A stretch of 64,000 nt of DNA from Streptomyces sp. Ru71 (GCF_002920535.1 NZ_PQSS01000028.1:1-64000); one strand, 5' to 3'; numbered from the stretch's first letter, positions 25,413 through 34,062 are shown. Notes: generated from the sequence alone by a model not told the origin. Translations and numbers: made by a program.

Positions 25413-26692
25413 TTGGCGTCCCCCTCGATCTCCGCCGTGTCGGCCTCGTTCGCCGCCACCTCCGCGTCCGTGTCGTACAGCCCGAAGTAGCGCGCGGCGG
25501 TGTCCATGTCCTTGTCGCCGCGGCCGGACAGGTTGACCACGATCAGGCCGTCCTCGCCCAGCTCACGGCCGACCTCCAGGGCGCCGGCGAGGGCGTGGGC
25601 GCTCTCGATGGCCGGGATGATGCCCTCGGTGCGCGACAGCAGGCGCAGCGCCTGCATCGCGGCGTCGTCCGTGACCGCGCGGTACTCGCCGCGGCCGGAG
25701 TCCTTGAGGTAGGAGTGCTCGGGACCGATGCCCGGGTAGTCCAGACCGGCCGAGATGGAGTACGGCTCGGTGATCTGGCCCTCCTCGTCCTGCAGGACGT
25801 AGGAGCGCGAACCGTGCAGGATGCCCGGCTCGCCGGCGGTCAGCGTGGCCGCGTGCTCACCGGTCTCGACGCCGTGACCGGCGGGCTCGCAGCCGATGAG
25901 GCGGACGCCCTCGTCGGGGATGAAGGCGTGGAAGAGGCCGATGGCGTTGGAGCCGCCGCCGACGCAGGCGATCGCGGCGTCGGGGAGGCGGCCGGCCCGC
26001 TCCAGGAGCTGGCGGCGGGCCTCGACGCCGATCACGCGGTGGAAGTCGCGGACCATCGCCGGGAAGGGGTGGGGACCGGCGACCGTGCCGAACAGGTAGT
26101 GGGTGTGGTCGACGTTGGCGACCCAGTCGCGGAACGCCTCGTTGATGGCGTCCTTCAGCGTGCGGCTGCCGGACTTCACGGCCACGACCTCGGCGCCGAG
26201 CATGCGCATGCGGGCGACGTTGAGGGCCTGGCGCCGGGTGTCGATCTCACCCATGTAGATCGTGCACTCCAGGCCGAACAGCGCGCAGGCGGTGGCCGTG
26301 GCGACGCCGTGCTGACCGGCACCGGTCTCGGCGATCACCCGGGTCTTGCCCATGCGCTTGGTGAGCAGGGCCTGGCCGAGCACGTTGTTGATCTTGTGCG
26401 AGCCGGTGTGGTTGAGGTCCTCACGCTTGAGGAACACGCGGGCGCCGCCGGCGTGTTCGGCGAAGCGGGGGACTTCCGTCAGGGCTGACGGGCGGCCGGT
26501 GTAGTTGACCAGGAGGTCGTCGAGTTCCCTGGCGAACTCGGGGTCGTTCTTGGCCTTGTCGTACTCGACGGCCACCTCGTCCACGGCGGCCACGAGGGCC
26601 TCCGGGATGAACTTGCCGCCGAACTCTCCGAAGTAGCCTGCGGAGTTGGGGACCTGACCCTGCGGGTCGGGGATGAAGAAGTCGCTGGGCAT
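25409..26692 (-). CDS. trpB: Tryptophan synthase beta chain
   Basis: 427 residues. The PLP lysine lies in NHTGSHKINNVLGQAL, the catalytic acid in VIAETGAGQHGVATA, and the phosphate-binding glycine-rich loop is CVGGGSNAIG. It condenses indole with serine to form tryptophan. The C-terminus has a short acidic extension (about 20 residues) after YFGLYDT. A GAGG lies nine bases before the ATG. A 107-nt gap carrying repeat sequence separates it from trpM. Confidence 0.97.
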   Translation of the reverse strand: MPSDFFIPDPQGQVPNSAGYFGEFGGKFIPEALVAAVDEVAVEYDKAKNDPEFARELDDLLVNYTGRPSALTEVPRFAEHAGGARVFLKREDLNHTGSHKINNVLGQALLTKRMGKTRVIAETGAGQHGVATATACALFGLECTIYMGEIDTRRQALNVARMRMLGAEVVAVKSGSRTLKDAINEAFRDWVANVDHTHYLFGTVAGPHPFPAMVRDFHRVIGVEARRQLLERAGRLPDAAIACVGGGSNAIGLFHAFIPDEGVRLIGCEPAGHGVETGEHAATLTAGEPGILHGSRSYVLQDEEGQITEPYSISAGLDYPGIGPEHSYLKDSGRGEYRAVTDDAAMQALRLLSRTEGIIPAIESAHALAGALEVGRELGEDGLIVVNLSGRGDKDMDTAARYFGLYDTDAEVAANEADTAEIEGDAK

Positions 26693-26775
26693 GCGAGTAC
26701 CTCACGGTGAGTGTTCTGGGAAAAACTATTCGCCGTGGGGGCTCGGGTCGTCTGTCGGCTACCTGCCGTATGTGG

Positions 26776-26810
26776 CTTGTCGCGCAGTTCCCCGCGCCCC
26801 TATGGGGCGC
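26776..26810. repeat. Mosaic repeat module overlapping the trpM stop
   Basis: Positions 26776-26800 match module B of the dispersed repeat (24 of 25 bases identical to 646-670). The adjoining GCGCCCC-TAT-GGGGCGC (26794-26810) is a perfect 7-bp-arm hairpin that includes the trpM stop codon. This copy sits inside an operon rather than between convergent genes, so if the element terminates transcription it would reduce trpBA relative to trpC. Confidence 0.7.
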
Positions 26811-26973
26811 GCTGCCATCGACGCCCGTTGACCTGCCCGGGTTCGTCTCCGATGACGTAGCGGACCCTGCGGCCGTGTACCCGGCGTGCGGGTGCGCGGC
26901 AGCCCCGGGGACGGCAGCCGCGCGCGAGGCGGGCGTACGGGTCCCTGGTCGGCAGGGTCAGCTGGTACGTCAT
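26800..26973 (-). CDS. trpM: TrpM, small modulator of tryptophan biosynthesis
   Basis: A 57-residue basic protein, read directly from the minus strand between trpC and trpB. It begins MTYQLTLPTRDPYARLARGC and ends VRYVIGDEPGQVNGRRWQRAP; about a quarter of it is arginine. Position, size and sequence match the small gene called trpM or trpX in the Streptomyces coelicolor trp cluster, reported to modulate tryptophan biosynthesis and development. It starts 21 nt after the trpC stop with no strong ribosome site, so coupling to trpC is likely. Its stop codon lies in a hairpin made by a dispersed repeat. Confidence 0.85.
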   Translation of the reverse strand: MTYQLTLPTRDPYARLARGCRPRGCRAPARRVHGRRVRYVIGDEPGQVNGRRWQRAP

Positions 26974-26994
26974 CGGGGCAAGCCTAGCGGGGTC

Positions 26995-27804
26995 TCAGCC
27001 CCGGCCGTGGCGCAGTGCCGGGTGTTCGCCAGCGGCGACCAGGTCGGCGACGGCCGCCTTGGGGTCCTTGCCGGTGACCAGGGACTCGCCCACCAGGACG
27101 GCGTCGGCGCCGGCGTTGGCGTAGGCGATCAGGTCGTGCGGGCCGCGGACGCCGGACTCGGCGACCTTGACCAGGTGGTCGGGGATCTCCGGGGCGACCC
27201 GCTCGAACGTGCCGCGGTCGACCTCAAGGGTCTTGAGGTTGCGCGCGTTGACACCGATGACCTTGGCGCCGGCGTCCACGGCCCGCTCGACCTCCTCCTC
27301 GTCGTGCACCTCGACCAGCGGGGTGAGGCCGATGGAGACGGCGCGCTCGATCAGCGACTCCAGGGCCGGCTGGTCGAGGGCGGCGACGATCAGCAGCGCG
27401 AGGTCGGCGCCGTACGCGCGGGCCTCCCACAGCTGGTACGACGTGACGATGAAGTCCTTGCGCAGGACCGGGATGTCCACCCGGGCCCGGACGGCCTCCA
27501 GGTCGGCCAGCGAGCCGCCGAAGCGGCGCTGTTCGGTCAGCACGGAGATGACGGCCGCGCCGCCCGCCTCGTAGTCCGCGGCGAGCCCGGCCGGGTCGGC
27601 GATCGCGGCCAGCGCGCCCTTGGAGGGGCTGGAGCGCTTGACCTCGCAGATCACCTTGACGCCGTCGCCCTTGAGCGCGGCCACCCCGTCCTTGGCCGCG
27701 GGGGCCTTGGCCGCGCGCTCCTTGAGCTCGTCGAGGCTGACGCGCGCCTGCCGCTCCGCGAGGTCGGCACGGACTCCGTCGATGATCTCGTCGAGCACAC
27801 TCAC
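26995..27804 (-). CDS. trpC: Indole-3-glycerol phosphate synthase
   Basis: 269 residues from GTG 27804 (SVLDEIIDGVRADLAERQARV), preceded by GGGGG nine bases upstream; a longer ORF upstream has no conserved sequence. Family motifs are VICEVKRSSPSKG, VLRKDFIVTSYQLWEAR, VIGVNARNLKTLEVD and VAESGVRGPHDL. It closes the ring of CdRP to give indole-3-glycerol phosphate for TrpA. It is the first gene of trpCMBA. The 139-nt upstream gap shows no Trp-codon-rich leader peptide. Confidence 0.96.
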   Translation of the reverse strand: MSVLDEIIDGVRADLAERQARVSLDELKERAAKAPAAKDGVAALKGDGVKVICEVKRSSPSKGALAAIADPAGLAADYEAGGAAVISVLTEQRRFGGSLADLEAVRARVDIPVLRKDFIVTSYQLWEARAYGADLALLIVAALDQPALESLIERAVSIGLTPLVEVHDEEEVERAVDAGAKVIGVNARNLKTLEVDRGTFERVAPEIPDHLVKVAESGVRGPHDLIAYANAGADAVLVGESLVTGKDPKAAVADLVAAGEHPALRHGRG

Positions 27805-27943
27805 GCGAGCGGCCCCCTTCCAGACGGTTGACAGTTCCAGCGACCAGGGGGGAACCATTGGTCACTGCGATGGTATCCGCCCGCGGGCCATGACCTCGCA
27901 TCCGGTTGACGCCGGTCCCACTACCTGGACATTCGGTGATCGG

Positions 27944-28357
27944 TCAGGGATGGAGCCAGCCGCCGAACGGCAGGTTCCGGACAACGGTGAAGACCAGCAG
28001 CAGCCCGCCCAGCGTCCACAGGTACGCGGGCCGGAGGTCGGGCCTGAAGGGCCGTCCGCGCACGGCGTGAACCACCCAGACGGTCCACAGCACGGCGAAG
28101 GCCAGATAGCCGAGCACGGCCGGCGCGTTGTCGTGCAGCGCGCCCGTGACGTCGCCGTGCACGACGGCGTGCGCGCTGCGCAGCCCGCCGCAGCCGGGGC
28201 AGTAGAGGCCGGTCAGGCGCAGCAGCGGGCAGGCGGGGTAGTGGCCGGGCTCGTTGGGGTCCACGGCGCCGACGTAGGCGAAGGCGCCCGCGACGGCGGC
28301 CAGGACGAGGGCGGGCGCGGCCAGCCGGCCCGGGCGTGCGTGGGTCACGTCTCGCAT
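27944..28357 (-). CDS. DUF2752 membrane protein
   Basis: 137 residues from ATG 28357 (RDVTHARPGRLAAPALVLAA). It shows the DUF2752 signature: PNEPGHYPACPLLRLTGLYC followed by PGCGGLRSAHAVVHGD, with three conserved cysteines, between predicted membrane helices (about 3). The function of the family is unknown; the cysteine cluster suggests metal or disulfide chemistry at the membrane. It commonly sits near trp genes in Streptomyces. It is separated from the upstream small membrane gene by a hairpin. Confidence 0.85.
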   Translation of the reverse strand: MRDVTHARPGRLAAPALVLAAVAGAFAYVGAVDPNEPGHYPACPLLRLTGLYCPGCGGLRSAHAVVHGDVTGALHDNAPAVLGYLAFAVLWTVWVVHAVRGRPFRPDLRPAYLWTLGGLLLVFTVVRNLPFGGWLHP

Positions 28358-28386
28358 TGTGCTCCCCGGTGCCTCAGGACGTCGTG

Positions 28387-28426
28387 AGGGGCGCCCCGGC
28401 ACGCGTGCGTGCCCGGACGCCCCTCG
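28387..28426 (-). terminator. Long hairpin before the DUF2752 gene
   Basis: GAGGGGCG (28387-28394) pairs with CGCCCCTC (28419-28426), and the interior (CCGGCAC ... GTGCCCGG) continues the stem with one bulged base. It lies between the stop of the HGxxPAAW gene and the DUF2752 start. Confidence 0.7.
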
Positions 28427-28444
28427 CGGCGACGTGGGTGGTGC

Positions 28445-28708
28445 TCAGCCCTTGGCGACGGCCGCCTCGCGGTTGGCGGTGGGGCGGTCGGCCATCACCA
28501 GCGGCTCGGACGCGGACTTCGGGGCGCCCATGCCCATGGAGCGCATGACGCCGCCGGCGACACCGCCGAGGGCGGCGACGCCCAGACCGGCCCACATGCC
28601 GGCCGGCTGGGCCATCACCACGAAGGCGCCGGCGATGCAGAAACCGATGAAGGCGATGATGACACCGGTCCAGGCGGCCGGGGTGTGTCCGTGGCTGCTG
28701 CCCGCCAT
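28445..28708 (-). CDS. HGxxPAAW-family small membrane protein
   Basis: 87 residues with the namesake N-terminal motif HGHTPAAW, two membrane helices (about residues 14-33 and 38-56) and a soluble tail. The family is conserved in Streptomyces, usually next to trp genes, and has no known function. It lies between the TIGR02234 membrane gene and the DUF2752 gene, with a hairpin after it. Confidence 0.85.
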   Translation of the reverse strand: MAGSSHGHTPAAWTGVIIAFIGFCIAGAFVVMAQPAGMWAGLGVAALGGVAGGVMRSMGMGAPKSASEPLVMADRPTANREAAVAKG

Positions 28709-28823
28709 TGCTTGCTCCTCGTTGCCGTATACGTGTCGTACGTGTCCGTGACGGACGTGGTGTTCGGCTCCATTGTCCCGTACGCGCGCGCGTGCCGTAC
28801 GCCGGGGTGGGCCGTCGGGCGGG

Positions 28824-29462
28824 TCAGGCCGGGTCGGGGCCCGTGGGGTCCTCGCCGCGGTCGAGAGCCTTCCACAGCTCGTCCGGGCGGTCGGGGTCGT
28901 CGGCCCGGGCGGCGCGGCGCGGGCGGGGTGCGGCGGAGCGCTCGTAGCGGCCGGACATCGCGGGCCACAGGCGGCCGTAGCGCAGGGCGAGCAGACCGGC
29001 CAGCAGGATCAGGGCGCCGCCGGCGGCGGCGACGTAGGGCCAGGCCGTGTGGGTGAGGGCGGCCACGGTGGCGGAGGTGTCGCCGGAGGCGGCCGCGGCC
29101 TTGTCGTCGAGGGCGCCGCCGTCGGAGGCGCCGGCCAGGGCGGCGGCGACGGTCCCGGCGCCGGACAGGGCGAGGACCGCGGCCACGACGAACCGGCCGG
29201 CGCAGCGTACGGCGAACACGGCGACGAGCGCGGCCAGGCCCACTATGGCGAGGGCCGCGGGCACGCCGGTGACGTCGCTGCCCTTGGCGGTCAGCGGGAA
29301 GGCGCCGCCGGCCACCGTCGCGGTGCCCTCCGCCCAGCGCTGCCGGGTGGACAGCAGCGCGACGGCCGCGCCGAGCGCTCCGCACATCAGGGCGAGGGCG
29401 AGGCTGCGGCGGCCCGACCGGGCGGGGACGGCTTCGCTACGGGGGTGAGGTACGGCAGTCAC
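28824..29462 (-). CDS. TIGR02234 (trp-region) membrane protein
   Basis: 212 residues from GTG 29462 (TAVPHPRSEAVPARSGRRS). Four membrane helices are expected; the segments LALALMCGALGAAVALLSTRQ and a downstream RWAEGT are typical of the actinobacterial trp-operon-associated conserved membrane protein. A GTG at 29471 is an alternative start. The soluble C-terminal tail is charged. The function is unknown. A strong terminator (29480-29509) separates it from trpE, so it probably has its own promoter or depends on read-through. Confidence 0.83.
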   Translation of the reverse strand: MTAVPHPRSEAVPARSGRRSLALALMCGALGAAVALLSTRQRWAEGTATVAGGAFPLTAKGSDVTGVPAALAIVGLAALVAVFAVRCAGRFVVAAVLALSGAGTVAAALAGASDGGALDDKAAAASGDTSATVAALTHTAWPYVAAAGGALILLAGLLALRYGRLWPAMSGRYERSAAPRPRRAARADDPDRPDELWKALDRGEDPTGPDPA

Positions 29463-29479
29463 GTACTCCACTATCGCCC

Positions 29480-29509
29480 GGACCCCGGGTGAACCGTCAC
29501 CCGGGGTCC
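29480..29509 (-). terminator. Hairpin after trpE
   Basis: GGACCCCGGGTGA (29480-29492) and its perfect complement (29497-29509) form a 13-bp stem with a 4-nt loop, 33 nt beyond the trpE stop. A second smaller hairpin, CCCCAC-CGTG-GTGGGG, lies at 29521-29536 between the two. Confidence 0.88.
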
Positions 29510-29542
29510 CGTGAGAAGCACCCCACCGTGGTGGGGCGTGCC

Positions 29543-31033
29543 CTACTTGCCCAGCCGGTTGGCGGTGTGCACGGCGCGCAGCACGGCGGCCGCCTTGTTG
29601 CGGCACTCGGTGTCCTCGGCGACCGGGTCGGAGTCGGCGACGACGCCGGCGCCCGCCTGGACGTAGGCGGTGCCGTCGCGCAGCAGGGCGGTGCGGATGG
29701 CGATGGCGGTGTCGGAGTCGCCGGCGAAGTCCAGGTAGCCGACGCAGCCCCCGTACAGGCCGCGCCGGGACGGCTCCAGTTCGTCGATGATCTGCATCGC
29801 GCGCGGCTTCGGGGCGCCGGAGAGGGTGCCGGCCGGGAAACAGGCCGTCAGCACGTCGAAGGCGGTACGGCCCGGGGCGACCCGGCCGGTCACCGTCGAG
29901 ACGATGTGCATCACGTGCGAGTAGCGCTCGATCGACATGAAGTCGACGACCTCCACCGAGCCCGGCTCGCAGACCCGGCCCAGGTCATTGCGGCCGAGAT
30001 CGACGAGCATCAGGTGCTCGGCGCGCTCCTTGGGGTCGGCGAGCAGCTCGTCGGCGAGGGCCTGGTCCTCCTGCGGGGTGGCGCCGCGGTGCCGGGTGCC
30101 GGCGATGGGGTGGACCATGGCCCGCCCGTCCTCGACCTTGACCAGCGCCTCCGGGGAGGAGCCGACGACGTCGAAGCCGTCGAAGCGGAACAGGTACATG
30201 TACGGCGAGGGGTTGGTGGCCCGCAGCACCCGGTACACGTCCAGCGCGCTCGCCGTGCACGGCGTCTCGAAGCGCTGGGAGGGGACGACCTGGAAGGCCT
30301 CGCCGGCCCGGATGCGCTCCTTGATGTCCTCCACGGCCGCCTGGAAGTCCGTCCCGCCCCAGCGGGCGGTGTACTCGGGCAGCTCGGAGGGCGGCAGCAC
30401 GGCGGGCGGCTGGGCGACGGCGCTGGAGAGGTCGGCCTGCATGGCGTCCAGGCGGGCGATCGCGTCGGCGTAGGCCTCGTCGACTCCGGTGTCCAGGTCG
30501 TTGTGGTTGATCGCGTTGGCGATCAGCAGGACCGAGCCCTCCCAGTGGTCCATCACGGCGAGGTCGCTGGTCAGGAGCATGGTCAGCTCGGGCAGCTTCA
30601 GCTCGTCGTGCTCGCCGGGGCCGATCTTCTCCAGGCGGCGGACGATGTCGTAGCCGAGGTAGCCGACCATGCCGCCGGTGAAGGGCGGGAGGTTCAGGTC
30701 GTGGGCGAGGTCGCGCGGGGTGTGCAGCGCCTCGATGGTGGCGCGCAGCGCGGCCAGCGGGTCGCCGTCGGTGGGCACGCCGACGGGCGGGGTGCCGAGC
30801 CAGTGCGCCTGCCCGTCGCGTGCGGTGAGGGTGGCGTCGCTGCGCACGCCCACGAAGGAGTACCGCGACCAGGAGCGGCCGTTCTCCGCGGACTCCAGCA
30901 GGAAGGTGCCGGGGCGCTCGGCGGCGAGCTTGCGGTAGAGCGCGACCGGTGTGTCGCCGTCGACGAGCAGCTTGCGGGTGACCGGGATGACCCGCCGGTC
31001 GGTGGCCAGCTTGCGGAACGTCTCCAGGTCCAT
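29543..31033 (-). CDS. trpE: Anthranilate synthase component I
   Basis: 496 residues. The N-terminal tryptophan feedback motif is FLLESAENGRSWSRYSFVG. The chorismate-binding half has EAFQVVPSQRF, SSPEALVKVEDGR, PIAGTRHRGATPQED, LVDLGRNDLGRVCEPGS and ACFPAGTLSGAPKPRAMQII. With TrpG, encoded elsewhere, it makes anthranilate. It starts 11 nt after the hisI stop, so hisI and trpE form one transcription unit. I see no Trp-codon leader peptide ahead of it. Confidence 0.97.
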   Translation of the reverse strand: MDLETFRKLATDRRVIPVTRKLLVDGDTPVALYRKLAAERPGTFLLESAENGRSWSRYSFVGVRSDATLTARDGQAHWLGTPPVGVPTDGDPLAALRATIEALHTPRDLAHDLNLPPFTGGMVGYLGYDIVRRLEKIGPGEHDELKLPELTMLLTSDLAVMDHWEGSVLLIANAINHNDLDTGVDEAYADAIARLDAMQADLSSAVAQPPAVLPPSELPEYTARWGGTDFQAAVEDIKERIRAGEAFQVVPSQRFETPCTASALDVYRVLRATNPSPYMYLFRFDGFDVVGSSPEALVKVEDGRAMVHPIAGTRHRGATPQEDQALADELLADPKERAEHLMLVDLGRNDLGRVCEPGSVEVVDFMSIERYSHVMHIVSTVTGRVAPGRTAFDVLTACFPAGTLSGAPKPRAMQIIDELEPSRRGLYGGCVGYLDFAGDSDTAIAIRTALLRDGTAYVQAGAGVVADSDPVAEDTECRNKAAAVLRAVHTANRLGK

Positions 31034-31044
31034 GGCGGCCGACC

Positions 31045-31434
31045 TCACTGATCCGAGCCGGGGGCGCCGGGACCGGCGTCCTTGAGCAGCACGTCCGCGT
31101 CGAAGCAGGTGCGGGCGCCGGTGTGGCAGGCGGCCCCCACCTGGTCGACCTTGACCAGGACGGTGTCGGCGTCGCAGTCCAGGGCGACGGACTTCACCCA
31201 TTGGAAGTGCCCGGAGGTGTCGCCCTTGACCCAGTACTCCTGGCGGCTGCGGGACCAGTAGGTGCAGCGGCCGGTGGTGAGGGTGCGGTGCAGGGCCTCG
31301 TCGTCCATCCAGCCGAGCATGAGCACCTCCCCGGTGTCGTACTGCTGGGCGATGGCGGGAAGGAGGCCGTCGGGGCTGCGCTTGATGCGCGCGGCGATCT
31401 CCGGGTCGAGGTTGGCGCTGGTCATGGATGCCAT
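31045..31434 (-). CDS. hisI: Phosphoribosyl-AMP cyclohydrolase
   Basis: 129 residues from ATG 31434; ATG 31425 is an equally possible start, neither having a clear ribosome site. Motifs are VLMLGWMDDEALHRTL, TTGRCTYWSRSRQEYWVKGD, the Mg-binding DCDADTVL and the zinc ligands in ACHTGARTC. It opens the purine ring of phosphoribosyl-AMP in histidine synthesis. It is a stand-alone cyclohydrolase, with the HisE function not fused. It is coupled to trpE rather than to the main his operon 3 kb away. Confidence 0.95.
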   Translation of the reverse strand: MASMTSANLDPEIAARIKRSPDGLLPAIAQQYDTGEVLMLGWMDDEALHRTLTTGRCTYWSRSRQEYWVKGDTSGHFQWVKSVALDCDADTVLVKVDQVGAACHTGARTCFDADVLLKDAGPGAPGSDQ

Positions 31435-31483
31435 TGTGCCGCGCGGCGGTGACAACGCCCGTGCCGTGTCCACAGGGTGGTCG

Positions 31484-31489
31484 TAGGCT
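31484..31489 (+). promoter_or_regulatory. -10 element TAGGCT, leaderless start
   Basis: TAGGCT lies 6 nt before the ATG at 31496, which places transcription start at or next to the A of the start codon. No ribosome site precedes the gene. The -35 region is not consensus. Confidence 0.6.
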
Positions 31490-31495
31490 GACTGT

Positions 31496-32131
31496 ATGTC
31501 GACCTTCGCCAAGCGTGAACGACTTCTGCTCGCCGACCTCCTGGAGACGGCCGGTCCCGAGGCCCCGACACTGTGCGAGGGCTGGCTGACCCGTGATCTC
31601 GCCGCGCACGTGGTGGTGCGCGAGCGCCGTCCGGACGCCGCCGGGGGCATCCTGATCAAGCCGCTGGCGTCCCGCCTGGACAAGGTGATGGAGGAGTTCG
31701 CCGCCAAGCCGTACGAGGAACTGCTCCGGCTCATCCGCACCGGACCGCCGCGCTTCTCGCCGTTCCAGCTGAAGCAGATCGACGAGGCGTCGAACACGAT
31801 CGAGTTCTACGTCCATACGGAGGACGTCCGCCGCGCCCAGCCGGACTGGTCGGCGCGCGAGCTGGACCCGGTGTTCCAGGACGCCCTGTGGTCCCGGCTG
31901 GAGCGCACGGCCCGGCTGATGGGCCGCGGCGTCCCGACGGGCCTGGTGCTGCGCCGCCCGGACGGCCAGACGGCGGTGGCCCGGCGCGGCACACCGGTGG
32001 TCACGGCGACGGGCGAGCCGTCGGAGCTGCTGCTGTTCCTGTACGGCCGGCAGAGCGCGGCGAAGGTGTCCCTGGAGGGCGACGACGACGCGATCGCCAG
32101 GCTGCACACGGCGAAGGAGCTGGGCATCTAG
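31496..32131 (+). CDS. TIGR03085-family protein (DinB/mycothiol maleylpyruvate isomerase-like)
   Basis: 211 residues. It follows the actinobacterial TIGR03085 pattern: FAKRERLLLADLLETAGPEA and PTLCEGWLTRDLAAHVVVRERRPDAA, then a helical bundle with EFYVHTEDVRRAQPDW. The family belongs to the DinB/MDMPI fold, whose members often bind divalent metal and use mycothiol; H39 (in DLAAHVVVRE) and H106 (in EFYVHTEDV) are plausible ligands. The reaction is unknown. It is probably translated from a leaderless mRNA. It is divergent from hisI. Confidence 0.85.
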   Translation: MSTFAKRERLLLADLLETAGPEAPTLCEGWLTRDLAAHVVVRERRPDAAGGILIKPLASRLDKVMEEFAAKPYEELLRLIRTGPPRFSPFQLKQIDEASNTIEFYVHTEDVRRAQPDWSARELDPVFQDALWSRLERTARLMGRGVPTGLVLRRPDGQTAVARRGTPVVTATGEPSELLLFLYGRQSAAKVSLEGDDDAIARLHTAKELGI

Positions 32132-32188
32132 GCCCTGTCGTTTGGATCATCCCGGCGTCGCGGGGTCCTAGGGCCCCTCCCCGCCGTC

Positions 32189-33430
32189 CTACGGCAGTTC
32201 GGCGCGGCGCAGGTCGCGGGTGCCCAGGACGACGGCGGCGGCGAGGGCGCTGACCGCCGCGCACACCGTGAACACCGGGCCGGTGCCCCACAAAGTCACG
32301 GCCGCGCCGACGAGGGGGAAGGTGAGCGGGGCGATGCCGAAGCCGACGATCGTGGAGACGGACATGACCCGGCCGAGGTAGGCGGCCTCGGTGTGGGCCT
32401 GGACGAGCGCTCCGCACAGGGCGCCGGACAGTCCGGCGGTGACGCCGATGACGGCTGCCGTGCCGGCCGCGGCGGCGACGGACGGGACCTGGGCGAGCGC
32501 GGCGATGGCGAAGGCGGCCACCAGGTTGGTCACGGCGGCCACGACCGCGGCGCGGGGTATCCGGCCGCGCCAGGTGAGCAGCAGGGAGGCGGCGCCCGCG
32601 CCGGTGCCGAAGCCGGCGAGCACCCAGCCCATGCCGGAGGAGCCCCAGTCGCGCTGCTGGGCGAGCAGGGTCAGGCCGAGGTTCATCGGGCCGACGAAGC
32701 CGAGGTCGCTGAGGGCGGCGGCGATCACCAGCGGCCGCAGCACCGGGTGGCGCCGGATGTGCCGCAGCCCGTCGCGCAGCTCGGTCAGGGGCGCGCGCCG
32801 CTCCTGGCGCTCGTCGGGCGGCAGCGCGCCGGCCCGCACGGTCAGCAGCAGCGGCAGCGACACCCCGACGAGCAGCGCGGCCAGTCCGAAGGCGCCGGCG
32901 GTGCCGCCGACGGCGACGCCGAGGCCGCCGAGGGGTCCGCCGAGGACGTTGGCGAGCCGGGTGGCCAGGCCCCGCATGCCCTGGACGCGGGCGAGCTGGT
33001 CGCGTGAGGTGATCCGCCCGGGCAGCGCGCCGGCCGCGGGCAGGAAGACGGCGTCGACGACACCGAAGACGACGGCGACCGCACCGAGGGTCCACAGTCC
33101 GGGGCTGGTGACGAACAGCAGGACGGCCGCGGTGAGGACGAGGGTGCTGCGGGCCGCGGTGGAGCCGAGGACGACCCGGCGCGGCCCGTAGCGGTCGGCG
33201 ACCACTCCCCCGCCGAGCATCAGCAGGGCGCGCGGCACGGCGCTCGCGGCGGTGACCAGCCCGGCCTGGGCGGGGGTGCCGGTCTGGACGGCCGCCCAGG
33301 ACAGGGCGATGTAGTAGACGTTGTCGCCGATCGCGGAGGAGGCGTAGGCGCCGAGCCAGCGCAGCACGTTGGGGTCGCGGTGGGCGGGTCTGCCGGCCGG
33401 GCGGGCGGGTGACGCGAGGGTGGTGGTCAC
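32189..33430 (-). CDS. MFS transporter
   Basis: 413 residues from GTG 33430 with about 12 membrane helices. GGGVVADRYGPRRVVL is the MFS motif A. The central loop (about residues 205-225) is short and charged. It resembles the MFS_3/enterobactin-exporter-like efflux group, so export of a drug or small metabolite is likely. It follows an ArsR regulator by 41 nt on the same strand, so the pair is probably one operon repressed by that regulator. Confidence 0.87.
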   Translation of the reverse strand: MTTTLASPARPAGRPAHRDPNVLRWLGAYASSAIGDNVYYIALSWAAVQTGTPAQAGLVTAASAVPRALLMLGGGVVADRYGPRRVVLGSTAARSTLVLTAAVLLFVTSPGLWTLGAVAVVFGVVDAVFLPAAGALPGRITSRDQLARVQGMRGLATRLANVLGGPLGGLGVAVGGTAGAFGLAALLVGVSLPLLLTVRAGALPPDERQERRAPLTELRDGLRHIRRHPVLRPLVIAAALSDLGFVGPMNLGLTLLAQQRDWGSSGMGWVLAGFGTGAGAASLLLTWRGRIPRAAVVAAVTNLVAAFAIAALAQVPSVAAAAGTAAVIGVTAGLSGALCGALVQAHTEAAYLGRVMSVSTIVGFGIAPLTFPLVGAAVTLWGTGPVFTVCAAVSALAAAVVLGTRDLRRAELP

Positions 33431-33471
33431 GCGGACCGTCCTCTCGGAAAAGAGTCCCGGGTCGCGGGAGC

Positions 33472-34062
33472 TCAGATGCGGAAGGGGAAGCCGTACGTGT
33501 GCACCGCGACGTTCTCGCGGCCTTCCGTGTCACCCGCCTCCGCGGCGGCACGGCCGAGCTGCTCGTACTTGCGGACGAGGTCGTACATCTCCTTGGACAG
33601 CCGGGACAGCTCGTCCGGGGTGAGCTTGAGCAGCCATTCGGAGGAGTCGGAGGCGGTGTTCCACACGGCGCCCCAGTGGGCGCGCTCGTCGAGGAAGCGC
33701 CGGTACATGTCGGCGCGCTGCTCGAAGAAGAGGCGGCTGGCGGCGGTGTGCGCGGCGGCCTTCTCCGGGGCGTCGCGGAAGTCCTCGTCGCGGATGGTGA
33801 TGCCGTCGGTGGCGGGCTGCCACCAGCGTTCGCGGCCGTCCGCGCTCTGCGCCTCGGCTTCCTCGATGAGGCCGTGCTCGGCGAGTTTGCGCAGGTGGTA
33901 GCTGACCAGTGACACCGCCTCGTCGACCTGTTCGGCGAGCTGGGACGCGGTCGCGGTGCGGGCGATGGTCAGCGCCCGGTACAGGTTCATCCGCAGGGGG
34001 TGGGCGAGCGCCTTGAGCGTGCCCACGTCCCGGATGCGGTGGTCTCTCTCCTTGTCCGCCAT
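33472..34062 (-). CDS. ArsR-family winged-helix regulator
   Basis: 196 residues from ATG 34062 with GGGAGG just upstream. The winged helix is at residues 10-85: TLKALAHPLRMNLYRALTIA, TASQLAEQVDEAVSLVSYHLRKLAEHGLIEEAE. The long helical C-terminus (about 110 residues) is typical of the helix_turn_helix_20 type of Streptomyces regulator, not of metal sensors, and no cysteine metal site is seen. It precedes an MFS pump and lies beside a 15-bp-arm palindrome, so it probably represses that operon. Confidence 0.88.
   Translation of the reverse strand: MADKERDHRIRDVGTLKALAHPLRMNLYRALTIARTATASQLAEQVDEAVSLVSYHLRKLAEHGLIEEAEAQSADGRERWWQPATDGITIRDEDFRDAPEKAAAHTAASRLFFEQRADMYRRFLDERAHWGAVWNTASDSSEWLLKLTPDELSRLSKEMYDLVRKYEQLGRAAAEAGDTEGRENVAVHTYGFPFRI

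Noticed and set aside
27805..27943. Possible tryptophan attenuator upstream of trpC
   Set aside because: I looked for a short leader peptide with consecutive Trp codons and for alternative hairpins; none is visible here or ahead of trpE, which follows hisI by 11 nt.
32132..32188. CCCTGTCGTTTGGATCAT near 32134-32151 as a possible insertion-sequence terminus
   Set aside because: There is no matching inverted repeat, target duplication or transposase nearby; a single short motif is not enough.
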